The notes below the pieces were generated by a model, which worked only from the letters and a program-made list of their open reading frames with translations, ran no database searches and was not told the origin of the DNA. DNA of 64,000 nt from Sphingobacterium sp. xlx-96 (lineage in GTDB: Bacteria > Bacteroidota > Bacteroidia > Sphingobacteriales > Sphingobacteriaceae). The position numbers and the translations under genes are program-made. Positions within the stretch are counted from its first letter, which is position 1. Every line of letters starts with the position of its first letter. Positions 36,743 through 45,428 of the stretch are shown here, one piece after another. Location: the NCBI RefSeq assembly GCF_011007365.1, contig NZ_WFKM01000003.1, forward strand, positions 62,001 through 126,000, given 5' to 3'.

Positions 36743-39004
36743 ATGACGTACAAATCAAACAAAATCCGGTTTGCTGTCGCCATTGTATTCTTATGCTTGG
36801 GACAAGGTAAAGCACAACAAACAGATTACACACAATACGTGAATCCTTATATCGGATCTGCAGATCACGGACACGTGTTTGTCGGTGCTAACGTCCCATC
36901 TGGAGCCGTTCAACTCGGCCCCAGTCAGATTGCTCAGACCTGGGACAAATTCAACGGTTGGGATTGGTGTAGCGGTTATAACTATAAAAGCGAAGAAGTT
37001 TTAGGCTTTACACACACACACCTCAGCGGCACTGGAATAGGAGATCTCAACGATATCTTGATCCTTCCAGCGACAGGCAAGAAACACCTGTCGCCCGCCC
37101 CCTTCGGTAAAATGGATCAAGGTTACGGATCCAAGATCAGCAAAGCAAACGAAGCTGTAAGCCCGGGCTACTACCGTGTCCTCCTAGAAGACTACAACAT
37201 ACTGGCCGAAATGACCAGCTCCGAACGTGTCGGTTATCACCGATACACATTCCAAAACAAAGACAATGCACATTTATTGATAGACCTCAGCTTTCGTATG
37301 GGCTGGGATACACCCACCGATACCTATTTAAAACTCGTCAATGACAGCACAATCGTTGGCTATCGCTTTTCAAGAGGTTGGGCAAATGATCAAAAAGTAT
37401 ATTTTGCCATAAAAGCTTCCACTTCACTAAAAAACATCACGTTTTACAATGTCAACACCCCGATCAATGGATCACTAGTTGTAAAAGGAGAAAACATCAA
37501 AGCCTTGATAGACATCGACCCCAGCCGTCCGGTCGAGCTAAAAGTAGGCCTTTCCCCTGTAAGTTTCAACAATGCATTAGACAATATTCAACAAGAGATT
37601 CCATTCTGGAACTTTGAACAGGCAAAAAAGAACGCAAAAAAGAAGTGGAATGAGGTATTATCCAAGATTGATTATCAAGCGGATGAAAAACTGAAAACAG
37701 TATTTTACACCGCGTTGTACCACTCCTATTTCGCTCCAACCCTATTTAATGATGCCAATGGCGATTACATGGGCACAGACAAACAGATCCATGGTCGTGA
37801 AAACTTCAACAATTATACCTTATTTTCACTTTGGGACACCTATCGCGGACTACACCCACTGATGACCATCCTTGAAGACAAAAAGAATAAGGATTACATC
37901 AAAACCATGCTCAAGATTTATCAGCAACAGGGTAAGCTTCCTGTATGGCATCTTTGGGCAAACGAGACAAACACCATGGTCGGACTACCTGCAATACCCG
38001 TCGTAGCAGACGCGCTATTGAAAGGTCTCATTGACAAGGAGGATCAGGAATTAGCTTTCGAAGCGGTAAAAACCACAGCTATGGGGTATGACAACGGTTT
38101 AAAATTCGTCAGAGATCTCAACTACATCCCAATGGACAGCATGGATCACGAATCTGTCGCATGGGCATTAGAATACGCTATCGCTGATTTCGGAGCCTAT
38201 CAAATGGCAAAATTCTTAAATAAAAAAGATGAAGCCACCTATTTTGAGAAACGCTATAAACTTTACGAAAAGTACTTTGACAAAGAAGTGGGGCACTTTG
38301 TAGGAAGGCATGCTGACGGAAAATTCCGTAGACCATTTGATCCACTCATGGCCAAACATAGAGAAAATGACTATTGCGAAGGAAATGCATGGCAATACAC
38401 CTGGCTAGTCCCCCAGGATGCGCATGGCCTAATCAATCTATTCGGTGGTGATCAAAAATTCATCAACAAATTGGATGAGTTCGTTCAGCTACCAGAAGTA
38501 CTAGACGATGCTTCCCCAGACATATCGGGAATGATCGGTCAATATGCACAAGGCAACGAACCCAACCATCATGTACCTTATTTGTACGCCTATGCCGGTC
38601 AACAATGGAAAGGCGCAGAATTGGTCCGTAAAGCTATGACTAAATACTATACAGAATTACCCAATGGCCTATGTGGGAATGATGATGCCGGACAGATGAG
38701 CGCTTGGTATGTATTTTCAGCTGTAGGTATCTATCCCGCAAATCCTATGGACGGCAAATATGTTTTTGGTTCACCCCTGATGGAATCTGCGAAAATAAAT
38801 CTACCAAATGGCAAGCAGTTTGAAATTAACGTAACAAATGCAGGAATCGACAATGCCTATATACAAAAAGTAACATGGAACGGTAATCCTTACGAGAAAA
38901 GCTATATCCTGCATACCGATTTAATTAAAGGAGGCAAGCTTGTCTTTGAAATGGGATCAAAACCGAATAAAAAATTCGGAAAAGCAAAAGAAACAAGACC
39001 ATAG
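36743..39004 (+). CDS. GH92-family alpha-mannosidase, secreted
   Basis: Exo-acting alpha-mannosidase of glycoside hydrolase family 92, 753 aa. The signal peptide (residues 1-24, FAVAIVFLCLGQGKA) is followed by the N-terminal beta-sandwich (YVNPYIGSADHGHVFVGANV, PSGAVQLGP, FNGWDWCSGYNY) and the (alpha/alpha)6 catalytic domain with the family motifs WHLWANETNTMVGLPAI, EGNAWQYTW, GNEPNHHVPYLYAYAG and CGNDDAGQMSAWYVFSAVGI. GH92 enzymes are calcium-dependent and trim mannose from N-glycans or yeast mannan. Control by the divergent LacI regulator is likely. It ends in a stem-loop. Confidence 0.95.
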   Translation: MTYKSNKIRFAVAIVFLCLGQGKAQQTDYTQYVNPYIGSADHGHVFVGANVPSGAVQLGPSQIAQTWDKFNGWDWCSGYNYKSEEVLGFTHTHLSGTGIGDLNDILILPATGKKHLSPAPFGKMDQGYGSKISKANEAVSPGYYRVLLEDYNILAEMTSSERVGYHRYTFQNKDNAHLLIDLSFRMGWDTPTDTYLKLVNDSTIVGYRFSRGWANDQKVYFAIKASTSLKNITFYNVNTPINGSLVVKGENIKALIDIDPSRPVELKVGLSPVSFNNALDNIQQEIPFWNFEQAKKNAKKKWNEVLSKIDYQADEKLKTVFYTALYHSYFAPTLFNDANGDYMGTDKQIHGRENFNNYTLFSLWDTYRGLHPLMTILEDKKNKDYIKTMLKIYQQQGKLPVWHLWANETNTMVGLPAIPVVADALLKGLIDKEDQELAFEAVKTTAMGYDNGLKFVRDLNYIPMDSMDHESVAWALEYAIADFGAYQMAKFLNKKDEATYFEKRYKLYEKYFDKEVGHFVGRHADGKFRRPFDPLMAKHRENDYCEGNAWQYTWLVPQDAHGLINLFGGDQKFINKLDEFVQLPEVLDDASPDISGMIGQYAQGNEPNHHVPYLYAYAGQQWKGAELVRKAMTKYYTELPNGLCGNDDAGQMSAWYVFSAVGIYPANPMDGKYVFGSPLMESAKINLPNGKQFEINVTNAGIDNAYIQKVTWNGNPYEKSYILHTDLIKGGKLVFEMGSKPNKKFGKAKETRP

Positions 39005-39008
39005 TTAT

Positions 39009-39049
39009 TGGCCGATAGCAGATGGCTGATGGCTATAAGCTATCGGCCA
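39009..39049 (+). terminator. Stem-loop after the GH92 gene
   Basis: Perfect 11-bp stem TGGCCGATAGC/GCTATCGGCCA (39009-39019/39039-39049) with a 19-nt loop; no T-run follows. The following 30 nt repeat the words GCTATAAGC and TCTGT. It may stabilise the 3' end rather than act as a classical terminator. Confidence 0.5.
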
Positions 39050-39135
39050 TAGTCTGTAAGCTATAAGCCCTAATCTGTCAAAATAACATAGGCATAGTAA
39101 TTGCAATTACCATTCGAAAGAAAGGAAATTATTAC

Positions 39136-39456
39136 ATGAAAGATTTGGGAAACATAAACATTAAGGACATCAATGAAAATGATGGAAAAGACTTCTACAC
39201 CAGTTTCAGAGAAAAATTGGTTGATGTCGAGCAATTCCCCACATTATATACCTTTAAATTTATTGTACCTGCCACAGAAGAGAACAAACTAGCAATAGAA
39301 AAACTCTTTGAACACCCTAGTACAAAAATACAGGTAAAAGATTCAAAGACGGGAAAATACAACTCGTTGACGATTGAGACTTTTGTAAACAGTGCCGATG
39401 ATGTTATTGATTATTACAAAAAAGTATCGTCCATTGAAAAAGTGATTATGTTATAA
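39136..39456 (+). CDS. DUF493 (YbeD-like) protein
   Basis: Small cytoplasmic protein of 106 aa related to the YbeD/DUF493 family with a ferredoxin-like ACT-type fold. Marks are LYTFKFIVPATEENKLAIEK and KTGKYNSLTIETFVNSADDV. Function unknown; YbeD lies near lipoate genes in enterobacteria, but no such neighbour is seen here. It is monocistronic and ends in a bidirectional terminator. Confidence 0.87.
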   Translation: MKDLGNINIKDINENDGKDFYTSFREKLVDVEQFPTLYTFKFIVPATEENKLAIEKLFEHPSTKIQVKDSKTGKYNSLTIETFVNSADDVIDYYKKVSSIEKVIML

Positions 39457-39460
39457 TACA

Positions 39461-39490
39461 AAAAAGGCTGTCAATATGACAGCCTTTTTT
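39461..39490. terminator. Bidirectional terminator
   Basis: Perfect stem GGCTGTCA/TGACAGCC (39466-39473/39477-39484) with a 3-nt loop between an A-run and six T. It separates the DUF493 gene from the convergent glycogen synthase-like gene. Confidence 0.92.
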
Positions 39491-39497
39491 ATATCCT

Positions 39498-40328
39498 TTA
39501 AGCTTCTACTTCTTCCGAAGCAAATTCTTCGTACAGTGTTGCAAAGTTTTCGTAATCCTCAGCAGATTCTGGCTTAAACACCCTGATTTTTTGATCCTCA
39601 ACAAATTGAAGAACATCATTATTCAGATTATCATCTGCCATCACCACGACATCTGTGTAACTTAACGCTCCTTTATGAACATCCGCATAACTTCCAGAAC
39701 CGTATACTCCGGCATCTGCTTCCGAAACATCTTCCTGCGCAGCCATCCCGGCATACTTAGCACCTAGACTATCCGTAGCTGCAAAATCCTTATCCTCGTT
39801 AAACAACGAATAGAAAACCTTTGCATCTTTAAACGTAGGATCATCATGGTACACCTTTTTAAGATACATTGGTATCATAGCTGTAAACCATCCGTGACAG
39901 TGTACTACATCTGGGGACCATCCCAATTTCTTGACTGTCTCCAGAGCACCTTTGCAGAAAAACAATGACCTTTCATTGTTATCATCAAAGAACTTTCCAC
40001 TCTCATCCCTAAAAATCTTCTTTCTTTGGAAGTATTCCTCATTATCCAAGAAATACACCTGCATACGTGCCGCAGGCAAAGAAGCCACTTTAATGATTAA
40101 TGGATTATCGTTATTATCCACCACTATATTCATTCCCGACAACCTTATCACCTCGTGAAGACGATTTCTGCGCTCGTTAATATTACCAAATCGCGGCATT
40201 AGGATGCGTATTTCGAATCCTTTTTCCTGCATAGCTTGTGGTAATTGACGAGTTATTTCAGAAATTTTACTTATTTCAAGGAAAGGCGACATCTCGTGGG
40301 TAACAAACAATATTTTCGTTTTTGCCAT
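39498..40328 (-). CDS. Glycogen/starch synthase catalytic-domain protein, GT5 N-terminal half only
   Basis: Protein of 276 aa from ATG 40328 (MAKTKILFVTHEMSPF). It aligns in pattern with the GT5 starch-synthase N-terminal domain (FVTHEMSPFLEISKISEI resembles the KxGGLADV region but lacks KTGG; DVVHCHGWFTAMIPMYLKK matches the conserved HxHDWxT region). The C-terminal GT1 domain with the catalytic E-x7-E motif is absent, although full-length glycogen synthases have about 470-500 aa. It stands divergent from panC, as in many Bacteroidota. The role is unclear; the short form is intact. Confidence 0.82.
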   Translation of the reverse strand: MAKTKILFVTHEMSPFLEISKISEITRQLPQAMQEKGFEIRILMPRFGNINERRNRLHEVIRLSGMNIVVDNNDNPLIIKVASLPAARMQVYFLDNEEYFQRKKIFRDESGKFFDDNNERSLFFCKGALETVKKLGWSPDVVHCHGWFTAMIPMYLKKVYHDDPTFKDAKVFYSLFNEDKDFAATDSLGAKYAGMAAQEDVSEADAGVYGSGSYADVHKGALSYTDVVVMADDNLNNDVLQFVEDQKIRVFKPESAEDYENFATLYEEFASEEVEA

Positions 40329-40475
40329 CTCCAATTGCTTTTTTTATTTATTTGAACAGTAAAATCGGTCTACAAAGATACGAATAATATCCAAATTTTA
40401 CAATTCATTAAAAAAGACACCTTTCTAATTACAAATATATTATGCAATTTTGTCCCCTATTTTGCTCAAGCAGCT

Positions 40476-41321
40476 ATGGAAATATATAGTACAAAAAGCG
40501 AACTTCAGCACCAGCTACAGCTTTTACGAGAGGCTGGTAAAAAGATTGCATTGGTACCCACAATGGGTGCCCTTCACGAAGGCCATATTTCACTGATACA
40601 GGAAGCTCAAAAAGCTGCTGATGTAGTGGTATGTAGTATCTTTGTGAATCCCACGCAGTTTAACGACCCACAGGATCTGGAGAAATATCCCCGTCCGATT
40701 GCAAATGATATTCAATTGTTGGAAAGGCAGCAATGTGACATCCTTTTCTTACCCCCCGTCGAAGAAATGTATCCCTCAGCTAATGAAAGTTGGGAAATAA
40801 ATCTGGGAGACCTGGACAAAATATGGGAAGGCGCGCAAAGACCTGGACATTTCCAAGGTGTCACACAGATTGTACACAAGCTATTTAACCTCGTGTCACC
40901 AGATGTGGCATGCTTTGGACAAAAGGACTTTCAACAGGTGATGGTCATACAGCACATGATTGATCTCAAAAAGCTTCCTATTTCACTTATTATATGCCCG
41001 ACCATACGCAGTAGTGATGGACTGGCCCTGAGCTCCAGGAATGCACGTCTCTCCGATAAAGGTCTACAGGAGGCTTTAATTCTTTACAAAACCTTAGCAC
41101 AGACTAAAGTCGATTTTGAAAGCAAGACACTAACCGCCTTGAAACAGGAAGCCGAAGATAGGTTGACCACAGACGAACACGTCAAATTGGAGTATTTTGC
41201 CATATGTGAGACCCGAACTTTGAAAGAAGCCACCACCAAAGACCAATCTAAAAAATATGTTGCCTTAGTCGTCGCCTGGGTAGAAGGTGTACGCCTTATA
41301 GACAACATGCTATTAAACTAG
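40476..41321 (+). CDS. panC: Pantothenate synthetase
   Basis: ATP-dependent ligation of pantoate and beta-alanine. The 281 aa protein carries the HIGH-like motif (PTMGALHEGHISLIQEA), the pantoate-binding FVNPTQFNDPQDLEKYPR, the QVMVIQHMI segment and the KMSKS-like SSRNARLS. It lies 60 nt upstream of panD, which supplies the beta-alanine. Confidence 0.97.
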   Translation: MEIYSTKSELQHQLQLLREAGKKIALVPTMGALHEGHISLIQEAQKAADVVVCSIFVNPTQFNDPQDLEKYPRPIANDIQLLERQQCDILFLPPVEEMYPSANESWEINLGDLDKIWEGAQRPGHFQGVTQIVHKLFNLVSPDVACFGQKDFQQVMVIQHMIDLKKLPISLIICPTIRSSDGLALSSRNARLSDKGLQEALILYKTLAQTKVDFESKTLTALKQEAEDRLTTDEHVKLEYFAICETRTLKEATTKDQSKKYVALVVAWVEGVRLIDNMLLN

Positions 41322-41381
41322 TAACAATTAAATAACAATTTAAAGGACAACTTTTAATAAGATAAAAGCTAATTTTGTATT

Positions 41382-41732
41382 ATGATGATTGAAGTAATGA
41401 AGTCGAAGATTCATAGGGCACGTGTCACACAAGCCGAACTGAATTATGTGGGGAGCATCACCATCGACGAGGACTTGATGGATGCAGCAGATATAATTGC
41501 CAACGAGAAGGTACAGATAGTCAACAATAATAATGGTGCTCGCTTAGAAACTTATGTCATCCCCGGTCAAAGAGGATCTGGGACCATATGCCTTAATGGC
41601 GCCGCTGCCAGACTGGTTCAAGTGGGCGATATCGTCATCATTGTTTCCTACGCGACAATGGAAAGAGAAGAAGCAAAAAAACACGAACCAAGATTGATAT
41701 TTCCAGACGACCACAATCGCCTGATAAAATAA
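41382..41732 (+). CDS. panD: Aspartate 1-decarboxylase
   Basis: Makes beta-alanine from aspartate for pantothenate synthesis. The 116 aa proenzyme has the self-cleavage site YVGSITID, where Gly-Ser cleavage leaves the pyruvoyl group. Other marks are [20 protein letters not shown] and [19 protein letters not shown]. Three near ATGs (41382, 41385 and 41397) are possible; a TAATTTTG element ending at 41377 lies very close, so a separate promoter here would favour the later start. Confidence 0.97.
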   Translation: MMIEVMKSKIHRARVTQAELNYVGSITIDEDLMDAADIIANEKVQIVNNNNGARLETYVIPGQRGSGTICLNGAAARLVQVGDIVIIVSYATMEREEAKKHEPRLIFPDDHNRLIK

Positions 41733-41738
41733 AGTAAT

Positions 41739-42104
41739 TTGATACACACTATTTCCAGATATCGCAGACTATTCGCCTACCTTCTTGCAGGGTGGATGTC
41801 TGTCATTATCGTCAGCGGAATAGTGTTTATGCACAAAGAGGTAACTTCTAAGGGTGAAATTATCACACACATTCACCCTTATAACTTTACCAAGAAAAAA
41901 GACAAACACCACCATAAGAACGATGCGGAGATCCAATATCTTAACGTCGTTTTTCAAGGGACATTTATTGAGACGGTATTTACGGTATTCGAAGCGCCCT
42001 ACTTTCAGGAATTCGACTATATAGCTTACCCGTCTTACACAAAAACCTATCATTTTACCGAACACCTCGACACCTACCTCCGAGGTCCGCCCGCACTTGT
42101 TTAG
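41739..42104 (+). CDS. Histidine-rich small membrane protein next to a TonB receptor
   Basis: Protein of 121 aa, apparently starting with TTG at 41739, 6 nt after panD. One membrane segment (FAYLLAGWMSVIIVSGIVFM) is followed by a His/Lys-rich stretch (HIHPYNFTKKKDKHHHKND) and a conserved-looking end LRGPPALV. Proteins with this layout precede TonB receptors in Bacteroidota, and the histidines suggest metal contact, but this is inference. I do not assign a family. A start at the first internal ATG (M20) would remove half of the membrane segment. Confidence 0.6.
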   Translation: MIHTISRYRRLFAYLLAGWMSVIIVSGIVFMHKEVTSKGEIITHIHPYNFTKKKDKHHHKNDAEIQYLNVVFQGTFIETVFTVFEAPYFQEFDYIAYPSYTKTYHFTEHLDTYLRGPPALV

Positions 42105-42225
42105 TTATTAATATTACTTGCAAATATGTCGATTCGCAAATTTGCGGATTCGCAGATCTGTATTTTTCAATTTATTAAATTACTAATCAAAGGTTACACG
42201 GCAAATTTCTGTTTTTACTAGAAAC
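42105..42225. other. AT-rich spacer with a short palindrome
   Basis: Contains CGCAAATTTGCG (within 42135-42150), a perfect 12-bp palindrome bordered by GATTCG direct repeats, about 30 nt after the His-rich gene. It may be a weak terminator or binding site. I see nothing else in this part. Confidence 0.4.
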
Positions 42226-42411
42226 ATGTCATTGCAGAGGTGAGTTTTTGAAACAAACACATCGAAGGCTAATGACAGTAAACGTCACCTTGAGCGGAAT
42301 GCAGTGGAGTCGAACGGGTCTAAAGATATAGCTTGTAGATCCTCCGATGTTCCGAGTAGGCTCTCCGATTCGATTCACGAATAAATTCGGAACACAGCGG
42401 AATGACGGTAT
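42226..42411. repeat. Extragenic repeat pair upstream of the TonB receptor
   Basis: Two adjoining elements. The first (about 42226-42288) starts with GTCATTGCAGAGG and ends with CTAATGAC, an inverted pair. The second (about 42295-42411) starts with GTCACCTTGAGCGGAATGC, contains TTCCGAGTAGGCTCTCCGA and ends with GCGGAATGACGG; GTTCCGAG and TTCGGAAC pair internally. The style (GTCAT...GAGCG...GAATGACG) resembles the scattered extragenic repeats of Bacteroidota. Other copies were not found in this window. Confidence 0.55.
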
Positions 42412-42465
42412 AGTTTATAAATCGAGTTTTTGTCGTGCACCCAATATCAAGCACAAGATATTATT

Positions 42466-44706
42466 ATGTCTAAATTTTACTATGGCCTTGTCACGGCCAT
42501 ATTTATACTATGCCACACACTCAGTGTATATGCACAACAAATAGCCGGTTACGTCCACGATGCAGACGGCAATCCGCTAGAAAATGCTACAGTGCGCTTT
42601 GAAGGAAGCAGCACTGGAACAAAAACTGCATCTGATGGTAAATTCGAGCTACCATTACCAACTTCAAAAACAAAAATCTCCATTCGTGCAATAGGATATG
42701 TGACTGTACAGCAGACTGTTGAAAAATCAACATACAAAAACGGAAACATCTTTATCTTGGAAAAAGACAACCGCAACCTGGATGAGGTCGTTGTATCCGG
42801 TACCTTGAAAGAAGTATCCCGCTTAGACAGCCCGATCCCGGTAGAGGTGTATACCGCCAAGTTCTTCCGGGCCAATCCAGCTCCGACCATCTTCGAATCA
42901 CTTCAAAATATCAACGGTGTACGTCCGCAGATCAACTGTAGCATATGTAACACCGGAGATATCCACATCAATGGCCTAGAAGGACCTTATACCATGGTAC
43001 TTATCGATGGTATGCCTATCGTATCGGGTCTATCAACGGTGTACGGATTAAATGGTATTCCACAAGCACTGATCGAACGCGTTGAAGTTGTCAAGGGACC
43101 GGCGTCCACGCTATACGGCAGTGAAGCTGTTGGAGGTCTAATTAACGTTATCACAAAAGCTCCATCCAACGCCCCCCTATTTAGCTTGGAAACATTTGGA
43201 ACCACCTGGCAGGAATACAACCTTGACCTTGGTGGTAAGTTTAAAGTCGGCTCTGCCCAATCACTATTGGGAGTAAACTACTTTAACTATTCCAACCCGA
43301 TCGACAAAAACAATGATAACTTCACGGATGTAACCCTACAAGATCGAATCTCCATATTCAACAAATGGAATTTCGCACGCAAAGACAATAAAACATTCTC
43401 CGTAGCGGGTCGCTACGTGTATGAAGACCGTTGGGGCGGTGAGATGCAGTGGAACAAAAAATACCGTGGAGGTAATGAAGTCTATGCCGAAAGTATCTAC
43501 ACCAAACGATGGGAACTAATGGGGATTTATGACTTGCCAGGCAGTGAAAACTTTTCACTCTCCATAAGTGCCAATGGTCACAATCAAAACAGCTACTATG
43601 GCACCACACCATACATGGCGGATCAACGGATTTTCTTCGGTCAACTGACCTGGAATAAAACCCTAAAGAATCATGATTTATTAACAGGGCTTGCCTATCG
43701 GTACACATACTATGACGACAATACGCCTGCTACAGCCGAGGTATCACATACGCACTTACCGGGTTTATTTTTACAGGACGAAATCACACTACACCCGCAA
43801 CACAAATTGCTAATCGGAGCACGCTACGACTATAACTCGCTACATGGAAGCATTGTGTCTCCACGGATCAATTACAAATGGAATTCCAAAGACAAAAGTC
43901 AGGTATTGCGTATTGGCGGTGGTAATGGATATCGAGTAGCCAATGTATTTACAGAAGATCATGCTGCCCTGACTGGCGCACGCGATGTGGTCTTCGATGG
44001 TGACCTAAAGCCGGAAACGTCATGGAATGCAAATGTCAACTATGTAAAGAAGTTCTATGCCGATAACGGATCAGTCTTCGCTATTGATGCGACAGGCTTC
44101 TACACGTACTTTACCAATAAAATTATCCCAGACTACGACACGAACGTAAAACAGATTATCTATTCCAATTTAGATGGCCACGCTATCTCCAAAGGAATAT
44201 CTCTGAACCTGGATTGGGCACATCACAGCGGACTGAAAGCCATGATCGGCGGTACGATAATGGATGTATACAGCGAAGAGAACGGCATACGTGAAGTACA
44301 GAAACTCACCGAAAAGTATATGGGAACATGGACTATTGGCTACAACATTAAACAGATTGGATTAAATATTGATTATACAGGAAACATAATAGGCCCTATG
44401 CACTTACCCGTATTAGTAGGCATACCAGATTATACCGACCCACGCCCAGAACAGTCTAAAGCTTTCAGTATACAGAACATACAGCTAACAAAGCACTTCA
44501 AACATGGTATCGAAGTATTTGGTGGCGTAAAAAATCTATTGAACTGGACACCAACAAAAGGCCTACCATTCTTAATCGCCCGGGCACATGATCCATTTGA
44601 GGACATTCAAGACTCTAGCCTCCCTCCATTTGACCCGAACTACGTATACGGGCCTAATCAGGGAATTCGCGGCTTCCTCGGCGTAAGGTATAATGTATTT
44701 AAATAA
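42466..44706 (+). CDS. TonB-dependent outer-membrane receptor
   Basis: Outer-membrane beta-barrel of 746 aa from ATG 42466 (MSKFYYGLVTAIFILCHTLS, signal peptide). After it come a carboxypeptidase-regulatory-like domain (AGYVHDADGNPLENATVRFE), the plug (PIPVEVYTAKFFR through INVITKAP) and the barrel ending in GVRYNVFK. The plug contains NCSICNTGDIHINGLEG with a CxxC pair, unusual for a generic siderophore receptor and a possible metal or thiol site. The next gene overlaps by one base and encodes a thioredoxin-fold protein. The ligand is unknown; copper, zinc or a metal chelate are reasonable guesses. Confidence 0.9.
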   Translation: MSKFYYGLVTAIFILCHTLSVYAQQIAGYVHDADGNPLENATVRFEGSSTGTKTASDGKFELPLPTSKTKISIRAIGYVTVQQTVEKSTYKNGNIFILEKDNRNLDEVVVSGTLKEVSRLDSPIPVEVYTAKFFRANPAPTIFESLQNINGVRPQINCSICNTGDIHINGLEGPYTMVLIDGMPIVSGLSTVYGLNGIPQALIERVEVVKGPASTLYGSEAVGGLINVITKAPSNAPLFSLETFGTTWQEYNLDLGGKFKVGSAQSLLGVNYFNYSNPIDKNNDNFTDVTLQDRISIFNKWNFARKDNKTFSVAGRYVYEDRWGGEMQWNKKYRGGNEVYAESIYTKRWELMGIYDLPGSENFSLSISANGHNQNSYYGTTPYMADQRIFFGQLTWNKTLKNHDLLTGLAYRYTYYDDNTPATAEVSHTHLPGLFLQDEITLHPQHKLLIGARYDYNSLHGSIVSPRINYKWNSKDKSQVLRIGGGNGYRVANVFTEDHAALTGARDVVFDGDLKPETSWNANVNYVKKFYADNGSVFAIDATGFYTYFTNKIIPDYDTNVKQIIYSNLDGHAISKGISLNLDWAHHSGLKAMIGGTIMDVYSEENGIREVQKLTEKYMGTWTIGYNIKQIGLNIDYTGNIIGPMHLPVLVGIPDYTDPRPEQSKAFSIQNIQLTKHFKHGIEVFGGVKNLLNWTPTKGLPFLIARAHDPFEDIQDSSLPPFDPNYVYGPNQGIRGFLGVRYNVFK

Positions 44707-45212
44707 TGGTTGATGGTAAATTGTTAATGGAGAAATATCTATCCCACATACGAGCTTTACTTTTAATATCGGTTTTATTTGTGACAGGCACTAGCCTGTC
44801 ACAAATAAAACCGATATCCATTGCATATGTCGACAGTCTATTAACGCATGATGCTAAACCAGTCCTGGTCTTACTTTCTACGGAATGGTGTCAATATTGC
44901 CAGATGCAAAAACTACAAATCCGCAAAAACAAAAAGTTCCTTCAAATGGAACATCTATTCTACTATGTAGAATTTGACGCGGAAAGTAAAGATCCTATCC
45001 AATTTCAAGGAAAGGAATACGTCTTCAAACCTACCGGTGCCCATGTCGGTACCCATGAGCTAGCAGTAACGTTAAATGGCCCCAATAAACTGGCATTTCC
45101 AACGTGGGTACTATTGGACAAAAACTACCAGGTACGTTTTCGACATGGCGGAGTACTACGCCCACAACAGATAAACGAGTTATTATATACCCTAGAAAAA
45201 GAACTGCTCTAA
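44706..45212 (+). CDS. Exported thioredoxin-fold protein
   Basis: Protein of 168 aa with a signal peptide (LLLISVLFVTGTSLS) and a thioredoxin-like domain with active site TEWCQYCQMQK (CQYC). The rest (KPVLVLLSTEW, LAFPTWVLLDKNYQVRFRHG with the cis-Pro-like FPTW) fits a periplasmic or outer-leaflet thiol protein. It overlaps the TonB receptor stop (TAATG) and is translationally coupled. A start seven codons later (MEKYLSHI) is possible. Codons for the signal region form a 24-bp perfect inverted repeat (44766-44817), which is exceptional in a coding region. Confidence 0.85.
   Translation: MVDGKLLMEKYLSHIRALLLISVLFVTGTSLSQIKPISIAYVDSLLTHDAKPVLVLLSTEWCQYCQMQKLQIRKNKKFLQMEHLFYYVEFDAESKDPIQFQGKEYVFKPTGAHVGTHELAVTLNGPNKLAFPTWVLLDKNYQVRFRHGGVLRPQQINELLYTLEKELL
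44766..44817 (+). repeat. 24-bp-arm perfect inverted repeat inside a coding region
   Basis: Arms 44766-44789 and 44794-44817 are exact reverse complements around the 4-nt loop ACTA. It starts 60 nt after the start codon of the thioredoxin-fold gene and encodes the end of the signal peptide, so an mRNA hairpin of 24 pairs would stand in the path of the ribosome. Confidence 0.9.
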
Positions 45213-45428
45213 AGTGGAATAGTAAATAGATTTAAGGGATATAAGACGAAAACAAAGTGCCTAGTTTTAAAGCAGTTGTTAAAATTTTACTAATTTTAAC
45301 AAAATTATGTAGCGCTTCATTTAATTTTAGCGTTTTAACCGTTAAATAACAATTAAATTTATAAACGTATATATCCCTAGGCTAAAACCAGGTGTATATT
45401 ATTGCCACTAAAAAACAATTTATATACA

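Noticed and set aside
39498..40328. Frameshift or truncation of a full glycogen synthase gene
   Set aside because: The sequence after the stop is a terminator and an unrelated convergent gene, with no remnant of a GT1 domain in any frame, so the short form seems to be the natural gene.
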